DNA of 5,932 bases from JAGLHV01 sp023132075 [NCBI: bacterium] (GCA_023132075.1 JAGLYT010000102.1:1-5932), one strand, 5' to 3'; counted from the stretch's first letter, positions 1 to 5,550 are shown. The notes: generated by a model from the letters alone, not told the origin. A program made the numbers and translations.

Positions 1-443
1 AAGTAGAAGATTTATTGTATTTTTATGGTTCTTTTTTTAGATTAACTGATAAGCAAAAAAGAGAAAGGATAAATGTTCTCCTGGATGAACTGGGACTGGA
101 GAATAAAAGAAAAGAGGTTGTAAAGAATTTATCAATTGGCCAAAAGCGTGCACTTGGTTTGGCTCAGTCGTTAATTAATGATCCGGAATTGCTTATATTG
201 GATGAGCCGACTGTTTATCTTGATCCGCTAATTTTAAACCGGTTCCGGTCAATGCTGATTAAGTTGAAAGAAAGGGGTAGAACTGTTTTTTTGTCTTCCC
301 ATATTCTTTCCGAAGTAGAAAAAGTATCTGATAGAGTAGCTATCATAAACAAAGGTAAACTAGTAGCTTTGGAACTTACTCGGGAATTAACCAGACAGGG
401 GTCACTGGATAAAGGATTTCTGAGATTAATCGGTGTTGAATGA
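1..443 (+). CDS. ABC-2 type transporter ATP-binding protein, C-terminal part (5' end outside window)
   Basis: This is the nucleotide-binding subunit of an ABC exporter, cut by the window edge; the frame is open from base 3 and gives 146 residues. Counting from that first codon, the signature motif is LSIGQ (43-47, normally LSGGQ), Walker B is LLILDEP (63-69), the D-loop is YLDP (72-75, where GLDP is usual), and the H-loop histidine is H100 in FLSSH. Walker A and the Q-loop lie upstream and cannot be seen. The short tail ending in FLRLIG is typical of ABC-2/NatA/CcmA-like ATPases. A TTG at base 15 is in frame but lies inside the conserved helical region, so it is not a real start. The permease gene begins 9 nt downstream, so the two are almost certainly one operon and one complex at the inner face of the membrane. 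The substrate is not predictable. Confidence 0.93.
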   Translation, partial: VEDLLYFYGSFFRLTDKQKRERINVLLDELGLENKRKEVVKNLSIGQKRALGLAQSLINDPELLILDEPTVYLDPLILNRFRSMLIKLKERGRTVFLSSHILSEVEKVSDRVAIINKGKLVALELTRELTRQGSLDKGFLRLIGVE

Positions 444-452
444 GGAATAAAG

Positions 453-1244
453 ATGATCGATAGAATTAAGATAATTTATTTAATAGCTCAAAATGTGTTC
501 AAGGCATCCTTACGGGATAGAGTAATGTATGGGCTTCTTTTTCTCTCTTTATTATTTGGTTCTATGGCTCATTTGCCATTTGTAGTGAAAGAATTACAGG
601 GGTTTAAGGGGGAAAGCCCCCTTATTATGGCCGTTGAAATTGGTTTTATTTTTATAGTTATTTTTATGGTTCTTATAGTCGTATTTGTTTCTCTTGGAAT
701 ACTACGGGATCAATTGGAATCCGGAAAAATGTTATTGATATTGTCTAAACCGATAAGAAGGTGGGAGATGCTCTTTGGCATTACTCTGGGATTGATGGAG
801 ATGCTTTTTTTGAATTGGTTAGTAATCACCAGTGGATTGTGGGGAACCATTTTTATTCATACCAAACAGTTAAACCTTAATATATTTTTAGGGATGGGAT
901 TTATTTTATTGATGGGAATTCTTTTTTTATCTCTTATAATAATGATATATACTTTTATTCCTACCGGTTTAAGCGGGATTTTAGCCTTTTTGGTCTTTCT
1001 GGGTAGTTTTGGAGCGGTTAATTTAAATCGTTTAGTCCAATGGATTAATTATCCGTGGTTAATAAATCCGGCTAGAATTATTATTAAATGTTTACCTCCG
1101 ATAGTTCCGTTATTGGCTGTTTCTATGAATACGTTGGGAATGTTATCGTTGGATGTAAGGGGTTTTTCACCGATGCTGCATACTTTTATTTTAATAGTAG
1201 TATTTAATATTATTGGATTTATAAAATTTAATCGTGTAGAATAA
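453..1244 (+). CDS. ABC-2 family transporter permease
   Basis: The 263-residue protein is very hydrophobic, with about six membrane segments by eye near residues 24-45, 58-83, 107-135, 144-169, 171-190 and 241-258. Between the second and third lies a polar stretch, LESGKMLLILSKPIRRWE (88-105). This resembles the conserved cytoplasmic loop of ABC-2/NosY-like permeases, where the ESG and LSKP..RWE pattern recurs. ATG 453 is preceded by GAGG at 442-445, which overlaps the stop codon of the ATPase gene, so translation is probably coupled. The protein would form the membrane channel for the ATPase encoded just upstream. Length and topology are normal for one half-transporter subunit. A perfect hairpin sits inside the gene (separate entry). 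Cargo is unknown; drug, lipid or polysaccharide export are all possible. Confidence 0.88.
   Translation: MIDRIKIIYLIAQNVFKASLRDRVMYGLLFLSLLFGSMAHLPFVVKELQGFKGESPLIMAVEIGFIFIVIFMVLIVVFVSLGILRDQLESGKMLLILSKPIRRWEMLFGITLGLMEMLFLNWLVITSGLWGTIFIHTKQLNLNIFLGMGFILLMGILFLSLIIMIYTFIPTGLSGILAFLVFLGSFGAVNLNRLVQWINYPWLINPARIIIKCLPPIVPLLAVSMNTLGMLSLDVRGFSPMLHTFILIVVFNIIGFIKFNRVE
606..623. repeat. Perfect G5/C5 palindrome inside the permease gene
   Basis: AAGGGGG (606-612), a 4-nt loop AAAG, then CCCCCTT (617-623) form a perfect 7-bp hairpin. It encodes K52-L57 in the loop between the first two membrane segments, a place that tolerates sequence change. A similar G-tract/C-tract hairpin occurs in the intergenic region at 5234-5258. 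Confidence 0.6.
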
Positions 1245-1271
1245 GAAAGCGCTTAAAGTTAAAGACTGTGC

Positions 1272-1310
1272 ATTGGTTTTATTAGTTTAAATTAGTTTCA
1301 ATTGGTTTAA
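1272..1310. repeat. Four-unit, 10-bp phased AT-rich repeat
   Basis: Successive units ATTGGTTTT, ATTAGTTTAA, ATTAGTTTCA and ATTGGTTTAA follow the pattern ATTRGTTTNA; the first is one base short. The spacing is close to one helical turn. A related ATTGGTTAG occurs at 1371-1379. Confidence 0.6.
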
Positions 1311-1338
1311 AAATAAAAGAAAAAGACAGTTAAATTGC

Positions 1339-1389
1339 TTGTCTCGCCAGTCTGTTATGGCGGAGTTTAGATTGGTTAGTTAGAGACAA
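1339..1389. repeat. Nested inverted repeat (possible cruciform or RNA hairpin)
   Basis: TTGTCTC (1339-1345) pairs perfectly with GAGACAA (1383-1389). Inside it, CGCCA (1345-1349) pairs with TGGCG (1358-1362) around an 8-nt loop. The two stems share base 1345, so they compete at that position. No T-tract follows. Confidence 0.5.
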
Positions 1390-1571
1390 AAAACTGCGAA
1401 TGGCAAAAAAAAAGGCACGAAGGCATTAATGTACAGAGGCATTTGCCTTACTGACTGAAGGACTGTCGTTTTGCTTCAGCAAAATCAAAGAGAAAGAGAG
1501 TCGGTAGTCCGTAGGCAAAGACAAAAAATAAAACATTTTTGACATTAGCGGAGAGGGGGAAGATAAAATAT

Positions 1572-2675
1572 ATGATGATTGATAAACTATTAAGATGTTT
1601 CATTGTTAAAATATTAATGATTTCATTTTTATGTGCTGGTTTTTGTAACGGTATAGAAAAGAAATCATCAATTGATAAAGAAAAACTTAAAAAGCGAGTA
1701 GAATTGTTTTTAAAAAAAGACAATGTTACCCGGAGAAGGAACGTGGAAGATGTTTTTGTGTTGGCAGAAATTTATGAAAAAGAAGGAAATGATAAAGACG
1801 CTATGTTCCTTTATCAGGAAGGATTAAGGGTCAATAGTTGGCGTTTGGATTATCAACTTAAGCTGGCACAGCTTATGTATAAATATGGGGACAAAAAACA
1901 GGCGGTAGAAAAAGTAAAGATTGTATGTCAATATACAGAAGACGAAGAGCTTTTAATAAAGGCGGAAGAATTTCTTTCTAACATGGGTATTCAACCGGTT
2001 AAAAGTATAAATAAAACAAAGGGGAAATTGATTGAGAATCCGGAAATGATTATAGTTCCTATAGGGAAAGTGAATAAGCGTCTTTTATTGGAGGTAAAAG
2101 ACAAACTGCAGGAAAAAATGGGTATCAGCTATTCTATTATGGAAAAGGAGATTAACCCTGGAAAGTTTGACCGCAGTTATCTGGATAAATACACGATAGA
2201 TACAAAGAGGAAGTTGCTGGTTAGCTTTTTGAGATTAATTCCTGAACAAAACGAAAGATTTAAAGAATTAGAAAATCAAGGGCAATTTAATGCCTCACGG
2301 TTGATTTCAGAACTTAAAGAGAAATATATAATTGAGGAAGGGTCTAAACTTGAGGGTTATTTGGGAATAACCCGGGAAGATATTTTTAGTGGAAACAGTA
2401 ATTTTCTTTTCGGGTGGGCAGAGAAAAATTACGGTGTGATGTCCTATCACCGGTTTTTAGCAGAATTTAACCGGGAACCTCCTAATCGGACAAGATTGTG
2501 TAATCGTATGGTAAAACAGGGGATATCCAGTTCTTTTTTTATTCTTGGTATTCCGCGTTGTACGAATCCTACTTGTATTCGGGCTTATCCTCATAATTTG
2601 ACTGAACATGACCAAAAAAGTAATGAGTTATGTTCTTGGTGCAAAGAACAATTAAAGCTTTATACAGGTGATTAA
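1572..2675 (+). CDS. Exported TPR-like protein with inactive archaemetzincin-like domain
   Basis: The 367-residue protein starts with a hydrophobic signal segment (residues 6-27). Two TPR-like helical pairs follow (about 59-125), and then an archaemetzincin-like domain (about 145-360) beginning MIIVPIGKVNKRLLLEV. Family landmarks are clear: NFLFGWA, a VMSYHRF strand, and the cysteine pattern C330-X4-C335-X18-C354-X2-C357, close to the family's structural zinc site. The catalytic motif HEXXHXXGXXH is replaced by SSSFFILGIPR (319-329). Both metal-binding histidines, the catalytic glutamate and the third histidine are all absent, while the glycine (G326) and following cysteine stay in register. 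It should therefore fold but not cleave peptides. I chose ATG 1572 because GAGAGGGGGAAG (1551-1562) is a good ribosome site; ATG 1575 is equally possible, and TTG 1539 would bury that site. The family assignment is from remembered motifs, not a search. Confidence 0.78.
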   Translation: MMIDKLLRCFIVKILMISFLCAGFCNGIEKKSSIDKEKLKKRVELFLKKDNVTRRRNVEDVFVLAEIYEKEGNDKDAMFLYQEGLRVNSWRLDYQLKLAQLMYKYGDKKQAVEKVKIVCQYTEDEELLIKAEEFLSNMGIQPVKSINKTKGKLIENPEMIIVPIGKVNKRLLLEVKDKLQEKMGISYSIMEKEINPGKFDRSYLDKYTIDTKRKLLVSFLRLIPEQNERFKELENQGQFNASRLISELKEKYIIEEGSKLEGYLGITREDIFSGNSNFLFGWAEKNYGVMSYHRFLAEFNREPPNRTRLCNRMVKQGISSSFFILGIPRCTNPTCIRAYPHNLTEHDQKSNELCSWCKEQLKLYTGD

Positions 2676-2755
2676 AATTAAGAAGGAAAATCTCATGTTA
2701 AATAGAAAAAGATACAGATATTAAGGGCAAATATATTTTTAGAAAGGAGGCAAGT

Positions 2756-3478
2756 ATGCGTCGTTTGTTTGTTTTTATGTTTTTGGTGATGATGCTCATT
2801 TCCGGGTATCTCTGGGGGGAGAAGGTTAACCCAATCCGGGATGGGGTTAAGGTTTACCAGGATAAGCCTGGAGTTAAAGGGAATAAAGTTGTCGGTACAC
2901 TTACTCCTGCGGCAGCGGTTAAATCTATTGAAAGTAAAGGCGAATGGATAAAAATTAATTTAACGGGGTGGGTTATGAAAAATCAGATGAAAAAAGATTC
3001 AAGTAAGGTTGTTTTGCCTAAAGCGGTTATTGAAACAAATCATGGGAAGATTGTTGTGGAACTTTTTATGGAGCGTGCTCCGCTAACTGTGGAAAATTTT
3101 ATAAAACTTACAGAGAAAGGATTTTATAATGGAATTATTTTTCATCGGGTTATTCCTGATTTTATGATTCAAACCGGAGACCCGACAGGAACAGGGCGGG
3201 GAGGTCCGGGATATAAGTTTGAGGATGAATTTCATCCCCAGCTTCAACATAATAAACCGGGAATGCTTTCCATGGCTAATTCCGGACCCAATACCAATGG
3301 CAGTCAATTCTTTATAACGGTTAAGCCTACTTCCTGGCTAAATAACCGTCATACAGTATTTGGGCAGGTTATAGAAGGGATGGATGTAGTAAATAAAATT
3401 GTTAATGTTCCCAGAAATAATCAGGATTGTCCTATGGAAAAGGTGTTAATGAAAAAGGTTTCGATTATAACAAAATAA
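2756..3478 (+). CDS. Exported cyclophilin-type peptidyl-prolyl isomerase with SH3-like N-terminal domain
   Basis: This enzyme catalyses cis-trans isomerisation of bonds preceding proline, helping exported proteins fold. The 240-residue product has a signal peptide (about 1-21), an SH3b-like beta domain (about 25-78, including [12 protein letters not shown] at 62-73) and a full cyclophilin domain (about 88-240). Residues matching human CypA active-site positions are all present: R131 (R55), F136 (F60), M137 (M61), Q139 (Q63), F186 (F113), W194 (W121) and H199 (H126), in [22 protein letters not shown] and [10 protein letters not shown]. Activity is expected. AAAGGAGG at 2743-2750 gives an ideal ribosome site. 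The gene follows the archaemetzincin-like gene by 80 nt with no terminator seen, so cotranscription is likely. The extra N-terminal domain is unusual and may tether the enzyme to cell wall or partner proteins (inference). Confidence 0.94.
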   Translation: MRRLFVFMFLVMMLISGYLWGEKVNPIRDGVKVYQDKPGVKGNKVVGTLTPAAAVKSIESKGEWIKINLTGWVMKNQMKKDSSKVVLPKAVIETNHGKIVVELFMERAPLTVENFIKLTEKGFYNGIIFHRVIPDFMIQTGDPTGTGRGGPGYKFEDEFHPQLQHNKPGMLSMANSGPNTNGSQFFITVKPTSWLNNRHTVFGQVIEGMDVVNKIVNVPRNNQDCPMEKVLMKKVSIITK

Positions 3479-3510
3479 CTTTTTTTGGTTGGTTGAAAAT
3501 ATAAATATAT

Positions 3511-3539
3511 TTGATGGAAGCAGATGGTTACATTAAAAT
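3511..3539 (+). promoter_or_regulatory. Candidate sigma70-like promoter for the GYD gene
   Basis: TTGATG (3511-3516) and TAAAAT (3534-3539) are separated by 17 nt. They match 4/6 and 5/6 of consensus and would start a transcript about 40 nt before the GYD start codon. In AT-rich DNA such matches arise by chance. Confidence 0.35.
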
Positions 3540-3586
3540 ACGTTTGTGATTTTAAATCTTAAATCAATTTTAAAAGGGAGGTTGGT

Positions 3587-3871
3587 ATGTCAAGATTTTT
3601 TATGTTGGGTAAGTATTCATCAGAAGCAGTAAAAGGGCTTTCCTCAGAACGCACAAACGAAGCCGTTAGCAGTATTGAGAAACTTGGAGGGAAAGTGAAT
3701 TCCATGTATGCCCTGGTTGGAGGGTATGATTTAGCGCTTATTATTGATTTTCCCGGTTTAGAGGAAGCAATGAAAGCATCAATTGTATTAAATAAATTAA
3801 CCGGAATCTCATTTTCTACCTTTCCGGCAGTAACGGTAGAACAATTTGATAAAATGATTGCTGAGTTATAA
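3587..3871 (+). CDS. GYD-domain protein
   Basis: This 94-residue cytoplasmic protein has no signal peptide. It matches the GYD family (Pfam GYD, a small dimeric alpha/beta fold) end to end. It has an N-terminal FFMLGKYSSEAVKG strand and helix, a KLGGKVNSMYALVGGYD block carrying the name-giving Gly-Tyr-Asp at 46-48, then AMKASIVLNKLTGISF and TFPAVTVEQFDKM. The family has no established biochemical role that I know of. Ferredoxin-like dimer folds of this size often bind small ligands or act as regulators, but nothing here shows which. GGGAGG at 3576-3581 places the start at ATG 3587. It stands alone, with about 100 nt of non-coding sequence before it and the riboswitch control region after it. 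Whether it is functionally linked to either neighbour is unknown. Confidence 0.92.
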   Translation: MSRFFMLGKYSSEAVKGLSSERTNEAVSSIEKLGGKVNSMYALVGGYDLALIIDFPGLEEAMKASIVLNKLTGISFSTFPAVTVEQFDKMIAEL

Positions 3872-3900
3872 AAATCCGTTGCTAAATGATATTGCTGAGG

Positions 3901-3937
3901 GAGTAAAACAATAAAATTATTATTGTAAATTTTACTC
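3901..3937. repeat. Long interrupted inverted repeat abutting a -35 box
   Basis: GAGTAAAA (3901-3908) pairs with TTTTACTC (3930-3937), and CAATAA (3909-3914) pairs with TTATTG (3920-3925) around a 5-nt loop. A 4-nt bulge separates the two stems. It begins 30 nt after the GYD stop and ends exactly at the TTGACA box. It lacks a T-tract, so it is either a weak processing or termination hairpin for the GYD transcript or an operator-like site. Confidence 0.5.
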
Positions 3938-3965
3938 TTGACAAATATTAAAAAGGTGCTATTTT
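3938..3965 (+). promoter_or_regulatory. Candidate sigma70-like promoter upstream of the riboswitch
   Basis: A perfect TTGACA (3938-3943) is followed after 16 nt by TATTTT (3960-3965), a weak 4/6 match to the -10 box. The predicted start near 3972 leaves about 58 nt before the aptamer and places the TGTGA-N6-TCACA box just downstream of the start. A second possibility is a start near 4024-4027 driven from TAAATA (4012-4017). Confidence 0.4.
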
Positions 3966-3977
3966 TAGACTGAAGGA

Positions 3978-3993
3978 TGTGATAATAGTCACA
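3978..3993. promoter_or_regulatory. Perfect CRP/FNR-family-type binding box
   Basis: TGTGA (3978-3982), six bases, TCACA (3989-3993) is the exact consensus core bound by E. coli CRP and close relatives. Its centre (3985.5) lies about 44 nt before the aptamer. With a transcript start near 4027 it would be at about -41.5, the class II activator position. With a start near 3972 it would instead block transcription. The regulator in this organism is unknown. Confidence 0.5.
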
Positions 3994-4029
3994 AGGCCGT
4001 AAAATGACAATTAAATAAGGATGTTGATA

Positions 4030-4122
4030 TTTACTCTGATAAAGGCAAACTTCGGGAAACCGAAGGGCGCAAAACTGCGGGTCCACAATTATAGTGGAAA
4101 GCTGGGTTACCAAGAGAGTGAA
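4030..4122 (+). promoter_or_regulatory. Cyclic-di-GMP-I (GEMM-I) riboswitch aptamer
   Basis: The RNA would sense cyclic di-GMP. P1 is TTTACTCT (4030-4037) with AGAGTGAA (4115-4122), 8 bp including one G-U. The conserved GGCAAAC (4044-4050) leads into a 6-bp hairpin, CTTCGG/CCGAAG (4050-4055, 4060-4065), capped by a GAAA tetraloop. Next come CGCAAAA (4068-4074), CGGG and a 5-bp hairpin TCCAC/GTGGA (4082-4086, 4094-4098), then GGGTTACC (4104-4111) closing the fold. The order matches the Vc2 aptamer: tetraloop stem, then receptor stem. The base matching G20 of Vc2 is G (4044), which favours c-di-GMP over the cyclic AMP-GMP variants. One change is visible: the usual CGCAAAGC reads CGCAAAAC, weakening the first receptor-stem pair. 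Assignment is by eye. Confidence 0.88.
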
Positions 4123-4130
4123 AAAAAATG

Positions 4131-4175
4131 AAACCAGGTTAACCGCAGAAAAAGCGAAATAACCTGGTTTTTTTT
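4131..4175 (+). terminator. Intrinsic terminator, riboswitch expression platform
   Basis: AAACCAGGTTA (4131-4141) pairs perfectly with TAACCTGGTTT (4160-4170), 11 bp. An inner CGC/GCG (4144-4146, 4154-4156) may extend the stem. Eight T residues follow (4168-4175). It starts 8 nt after the aptamer and ends 27 nt before the next start codon, so it is placed to control transcription of that gene. Confidence 0.9.
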
Positions 4176-4202
4176 ATGTAAGTAAAAAAGGGAAATGAAA
4201 AA

Positions 4203-4631
4203 ATGAAAAAACGAACTTTTATCTTTTTTATCTTTTTTATACTTTTTATGTGGGGAGGTAATATTTATGCTTCCTCTGTTGATAGTAATTTATTTTTACC
4301 CGGAACTTCCTCGGATTTTTACTTAAGGATAAAGATGCAATTATTACCTCTTTATTTGATTTTTCCTGATTTGGATGTTCGCGATGAGGAAAACAAACCG
4401 GTAAAAGATTGTAACGATTTATTTTTAAACAGTATGAATTATTGGGATAATAGTTTGAACATTTGGGGTGTTATCAAGAAAAGAGTAAAAATAGGGGATA
4501 TAGAATTAGCCATAATAAACTTAAATAAATTAAAAATCACAAAATCATCTGATAATACAAGATACTCGGATACTGCTGTATGCTTTTTTAAAGATGGCCT
4601 TTTTTTAAAACTACAAGTTGTTCTTTGTTGA
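4203..4631 (+). CDS. Exported protein of unknown family, first gene after the riboswitch
   Basis: I do not recognise this 142-residue protein. It opens with a clear signal peptide (KKR, then a Phe/Ile-rich core, with likely cleavage after A23 in NIYASS). The mature part, about 119 residues, is mixed polar and hydrophobic with three cysteines (in KDC, AVC and the final residue). The C-terminal segment FLKLQVVL suggests a closing beta-strand. The signal peptide points to the periplasm, cell surface or medium. GGGAA (4190-4194) lies 8 nt before ATG 4203. The riboswitch terminator ends 27 nt upstream, so expression should follow c-di-GMP level. The next gene begins 86 nt downstream with no terminator between. 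A degraded copy of its 3' end exists at 5382-5458, so it belongs to a duplicated unit. Its short length and abrupt end leave open that it is itself a shortened form. Confidence 0.75.
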   Translation: MKKRTFIFFIFFILFMWGGNIYASSVDSNLFLPGTSSDFYLRIKMQLLPLYLIFPDLDVRDEENKPVKDCNDLFLNSMNYWDNSLNIWGVIKKRVKIGDIELAIINLNKLKITKSSDNTRYSDTAVCFFKDGLFLKLQVVLC

Positions 4632-5054
4632 AAACCTCTCTTTCCTCAATGAAGTATCTCTAAGTAAAATCAAATTAAAAAATTACAAAGCAAAAACAAT
4701 TTAAAGGAGAAAGAAAAATGAAAAAATCAATAATCGTCTTAATAACAATAGGACTTATACTACTAATAAGCGGGATAGTAATGGCCGCCAATACCGATAA
4801 CCATACGGTAACCATTACGGTATCTGCAGTTAACGAGTTGGCTATTACAGGGGTTGATCCTATCCTGGTCATTAGTGCCGCAACGGCTGGTAGTGGATTG
4901 ACTAATGCTACAGACAATACTTGTGCACTTGACTGGACGACCAACTCCAGTGTGAATAAAAAGGTTACCGGACAGTTAGATACTGATTATTCGGCCGGTA
5001 TTGCATTAGCCGTAAATGTTACTGTGGCCGGTGGTAATGGTGCCAGTGCTGGGC
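4555..5054 (+). repeat. Tandem duplication, first copy (extent visible in window)
   Basis: This segment recurs at 5383-5932. It covers the last 24 codons of the orphan gene, the spacer and the first 112 codons of the beta-rich gene. Landmarks shared in order are ATACAA, ATACTGCTGT, TTTCCTCAAT, CAAAG, and a gapless 337-nt coding match. The true 3' limit lies beyond the window. Confidence 0.85.
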
Positions 5055-5209
5055 AGCAAACACTTATTAGTGCCAGTGCAGTGGATCTGGTCACCGGAAT
5101 GCATAATGAATTTGTTAGTGCTAATACCCTTGGTTATACAGCATCAGCTCCCACTGCTTCTCCGGCCAGTGAGACAAAGACTGTCACTTATACAATCCTT
5201 GATCAGTAA
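4718..5209 (+). CDS. Exported beta-rich protein, copy 1 (probable surface or secreted protein)
   Basis: The 163-residue protein has a signal peptide (MKK, a long Ile/Leu core, cleavage near VMA-AN at 21-25). The mature part is rich in Thr, Val, Ala, Ser and Asn, and alternates like beta-strands: TVTITVSAVNELAITG, then DWTTNS, KKVTGQLDTDY, LAVNVTVAGG and ending TKTVTYTILD. This suggests an Ig-like or fimbrial-type sandwich of one domain, with one cysteine (C69) in the mature chain. No anchor, pilin motif or enzyme motif is seen. AAGGAG (4704-4709) gives a good ribosome site for ATG 4718. It lies 86 nt after the orphan gene and is probably transcribed with it under riboswitch control. By eye, the mature domain is richer in G+C than the orphan gene. 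A paralogue follows at 5596. Confidence 0.85.
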   Translation: MKKSIIVLITIGLILLISGIVMAANTDNHTVTITVSAVNELAITGVDPILVISAATAGSGLTNATDNTCALDWTTNSSVNKKVTGQLDTDYSAGIALAVNVTVAGGNGASAGQQTLISASAVDLVTGMHNEFVSANTLGYTASAPTASPASETKTVTYTILDQ

Positions 5210-5233
5210 TATATAGACTAAAAGGGGGAAAAC

Positions 5234-5258
5234 AAGGGGGGGGAGAAATCCCCCCCTT
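5234..5258. repeat. G-tract/C-tract hairpin after copy 1
   Basis: AA plus eight G (5236-5243) faces seven C plus TT (5250-5258) across a loop of about six bases. This very stable hairpin lies 25 nt after the stop codon. Without a T-tract it is more likely an RNA 3'-end stabiliser or a repeat element than a classic terminator. Another G5 run at 5224-5228 could compete for the C-tract. Confidence 0.6.
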
Positions 5259-5329
5259 AGCAAATAAGTAATACTGAATAAAAAATTCTTGTTATATCAA
5301 TTTTATTGGTGATTTTTTTTTATTTTTTT

Positions 5330-5367
5330 ATATCAGTTTCTTTAAATGAATTGACTGATATTTTTTT
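5330..5367 (+). terminator. AT-rich intrinsic terminator closing the first unit
   Basis: ATATCAGT (5330-5337) pairs with ACTGATAT (5354-5361), with an inner TTC/GAA (5338-5340, 5348-5350). T residues run to 5367. The stem is weak in G+C, but the T-tract and its place between the two paralogues support termination. Confidence 0.55.
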
Positions 5368-5381
5368 ATATATTTGATGCC

Positions 5382-5458
5382 TATACAAAACATCTTAATA
5401 CTGCTGTTTACCTTTCCCGGACAACCTTTGTTTAAAATTAAAAATTATTCTTTCTTGA
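5382..5458 (+). pseudogene. Frameshifted 3' remnant of the orphan exported gene
   Basis: Aligned to the end of the 4203-4631 gene, this reads TKHLNTAVYLS, then after loss of one base near 5418-5422 continues in another frame as DNLCLKLKIILS with a stop at 5456-5458. The intact gene ends TRYSDTAVCFF, KDGLFLKLQVVLC, stop. The stop codons align, and the 36 nt from CCTTT differ at only six positions. No recognisable 5' part is left; the terminator at 5330-5367 occupies that place. Confidence 0.72.
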
Positions 5459-5550
5459 AATTTTTTCCTCAATGCAGTGTCTTTAAAGAACATCAATGTA
5501 AAACAAATGCAAAGTAAATAAATTAAATTAAATCTTTGGAAATTAAATAT

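Larger units (their letters stand above)
1245..1571. other. Structured intergenic region without a gene
   Basis: I see no credible gene here. The stretch holds an AAGCGCTT palindrome (1247-1254), a 10-bp phased repeat (1272-1310) and a nested inverted repeat (1339-1389). It also holds a TTTTGC-TTCA-GCAAAA hairpin (1469-1484). TTTGCCTTAC (1442-1451) can pair with GTAGGCAAA (1511-1519) with one bulge, enclosing that hairpin. None has a run of T after it, so an intrinsic terminator for the ABC operon is not evident. TTGACA at 1539-1544 looks like a -35 box, but any matching -10 would put the transcript start on the start codon of the next gene. Confidence 0.5.

Noticed and set aside
1539-1569. 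TTGACA with TAAAAT or GATAAA as a promoter
   Set aside because: The transcript would start at about the start codon, leaving out the ribosome site.
1539-1571. TTG start giving 11 more residues to the archaemetzincin-like protein
   Set aside because: It would place the Shine-Dalgarno-like G-run inside the gene and put a charged stretch before the signal peptide; ATG 1572 is better placed.
1448-1723. 91-codon - strand open frame
   Set aside because: It overlaps the signal region of the archaemetzincin-like gene and has no recognisable features.
2695-2724. Nine-codon ORF before the cyclophilin gene, with AAGGA upstream
   Set aside because: Too short to distinguish from chance, with no sign of an attenuator.
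3083-3307. 74-codon - strand open frame inside the cyclophilin gene
   Set aside because: It lies fully antisense to conserved active-site codons.
3559-4113. 184-codon open frame on the - strand
   Set aside because: It lies antisense to the GYD gene and the riboswitch, both well supported, and its translation shows no recognisable domain.
5016-5216. 66-codon + strand open frame overlapping the beta-rich gene in another frame
   Set aside because: It is an out-of-frame shadow of the exported protein gene, with no ribosome site.
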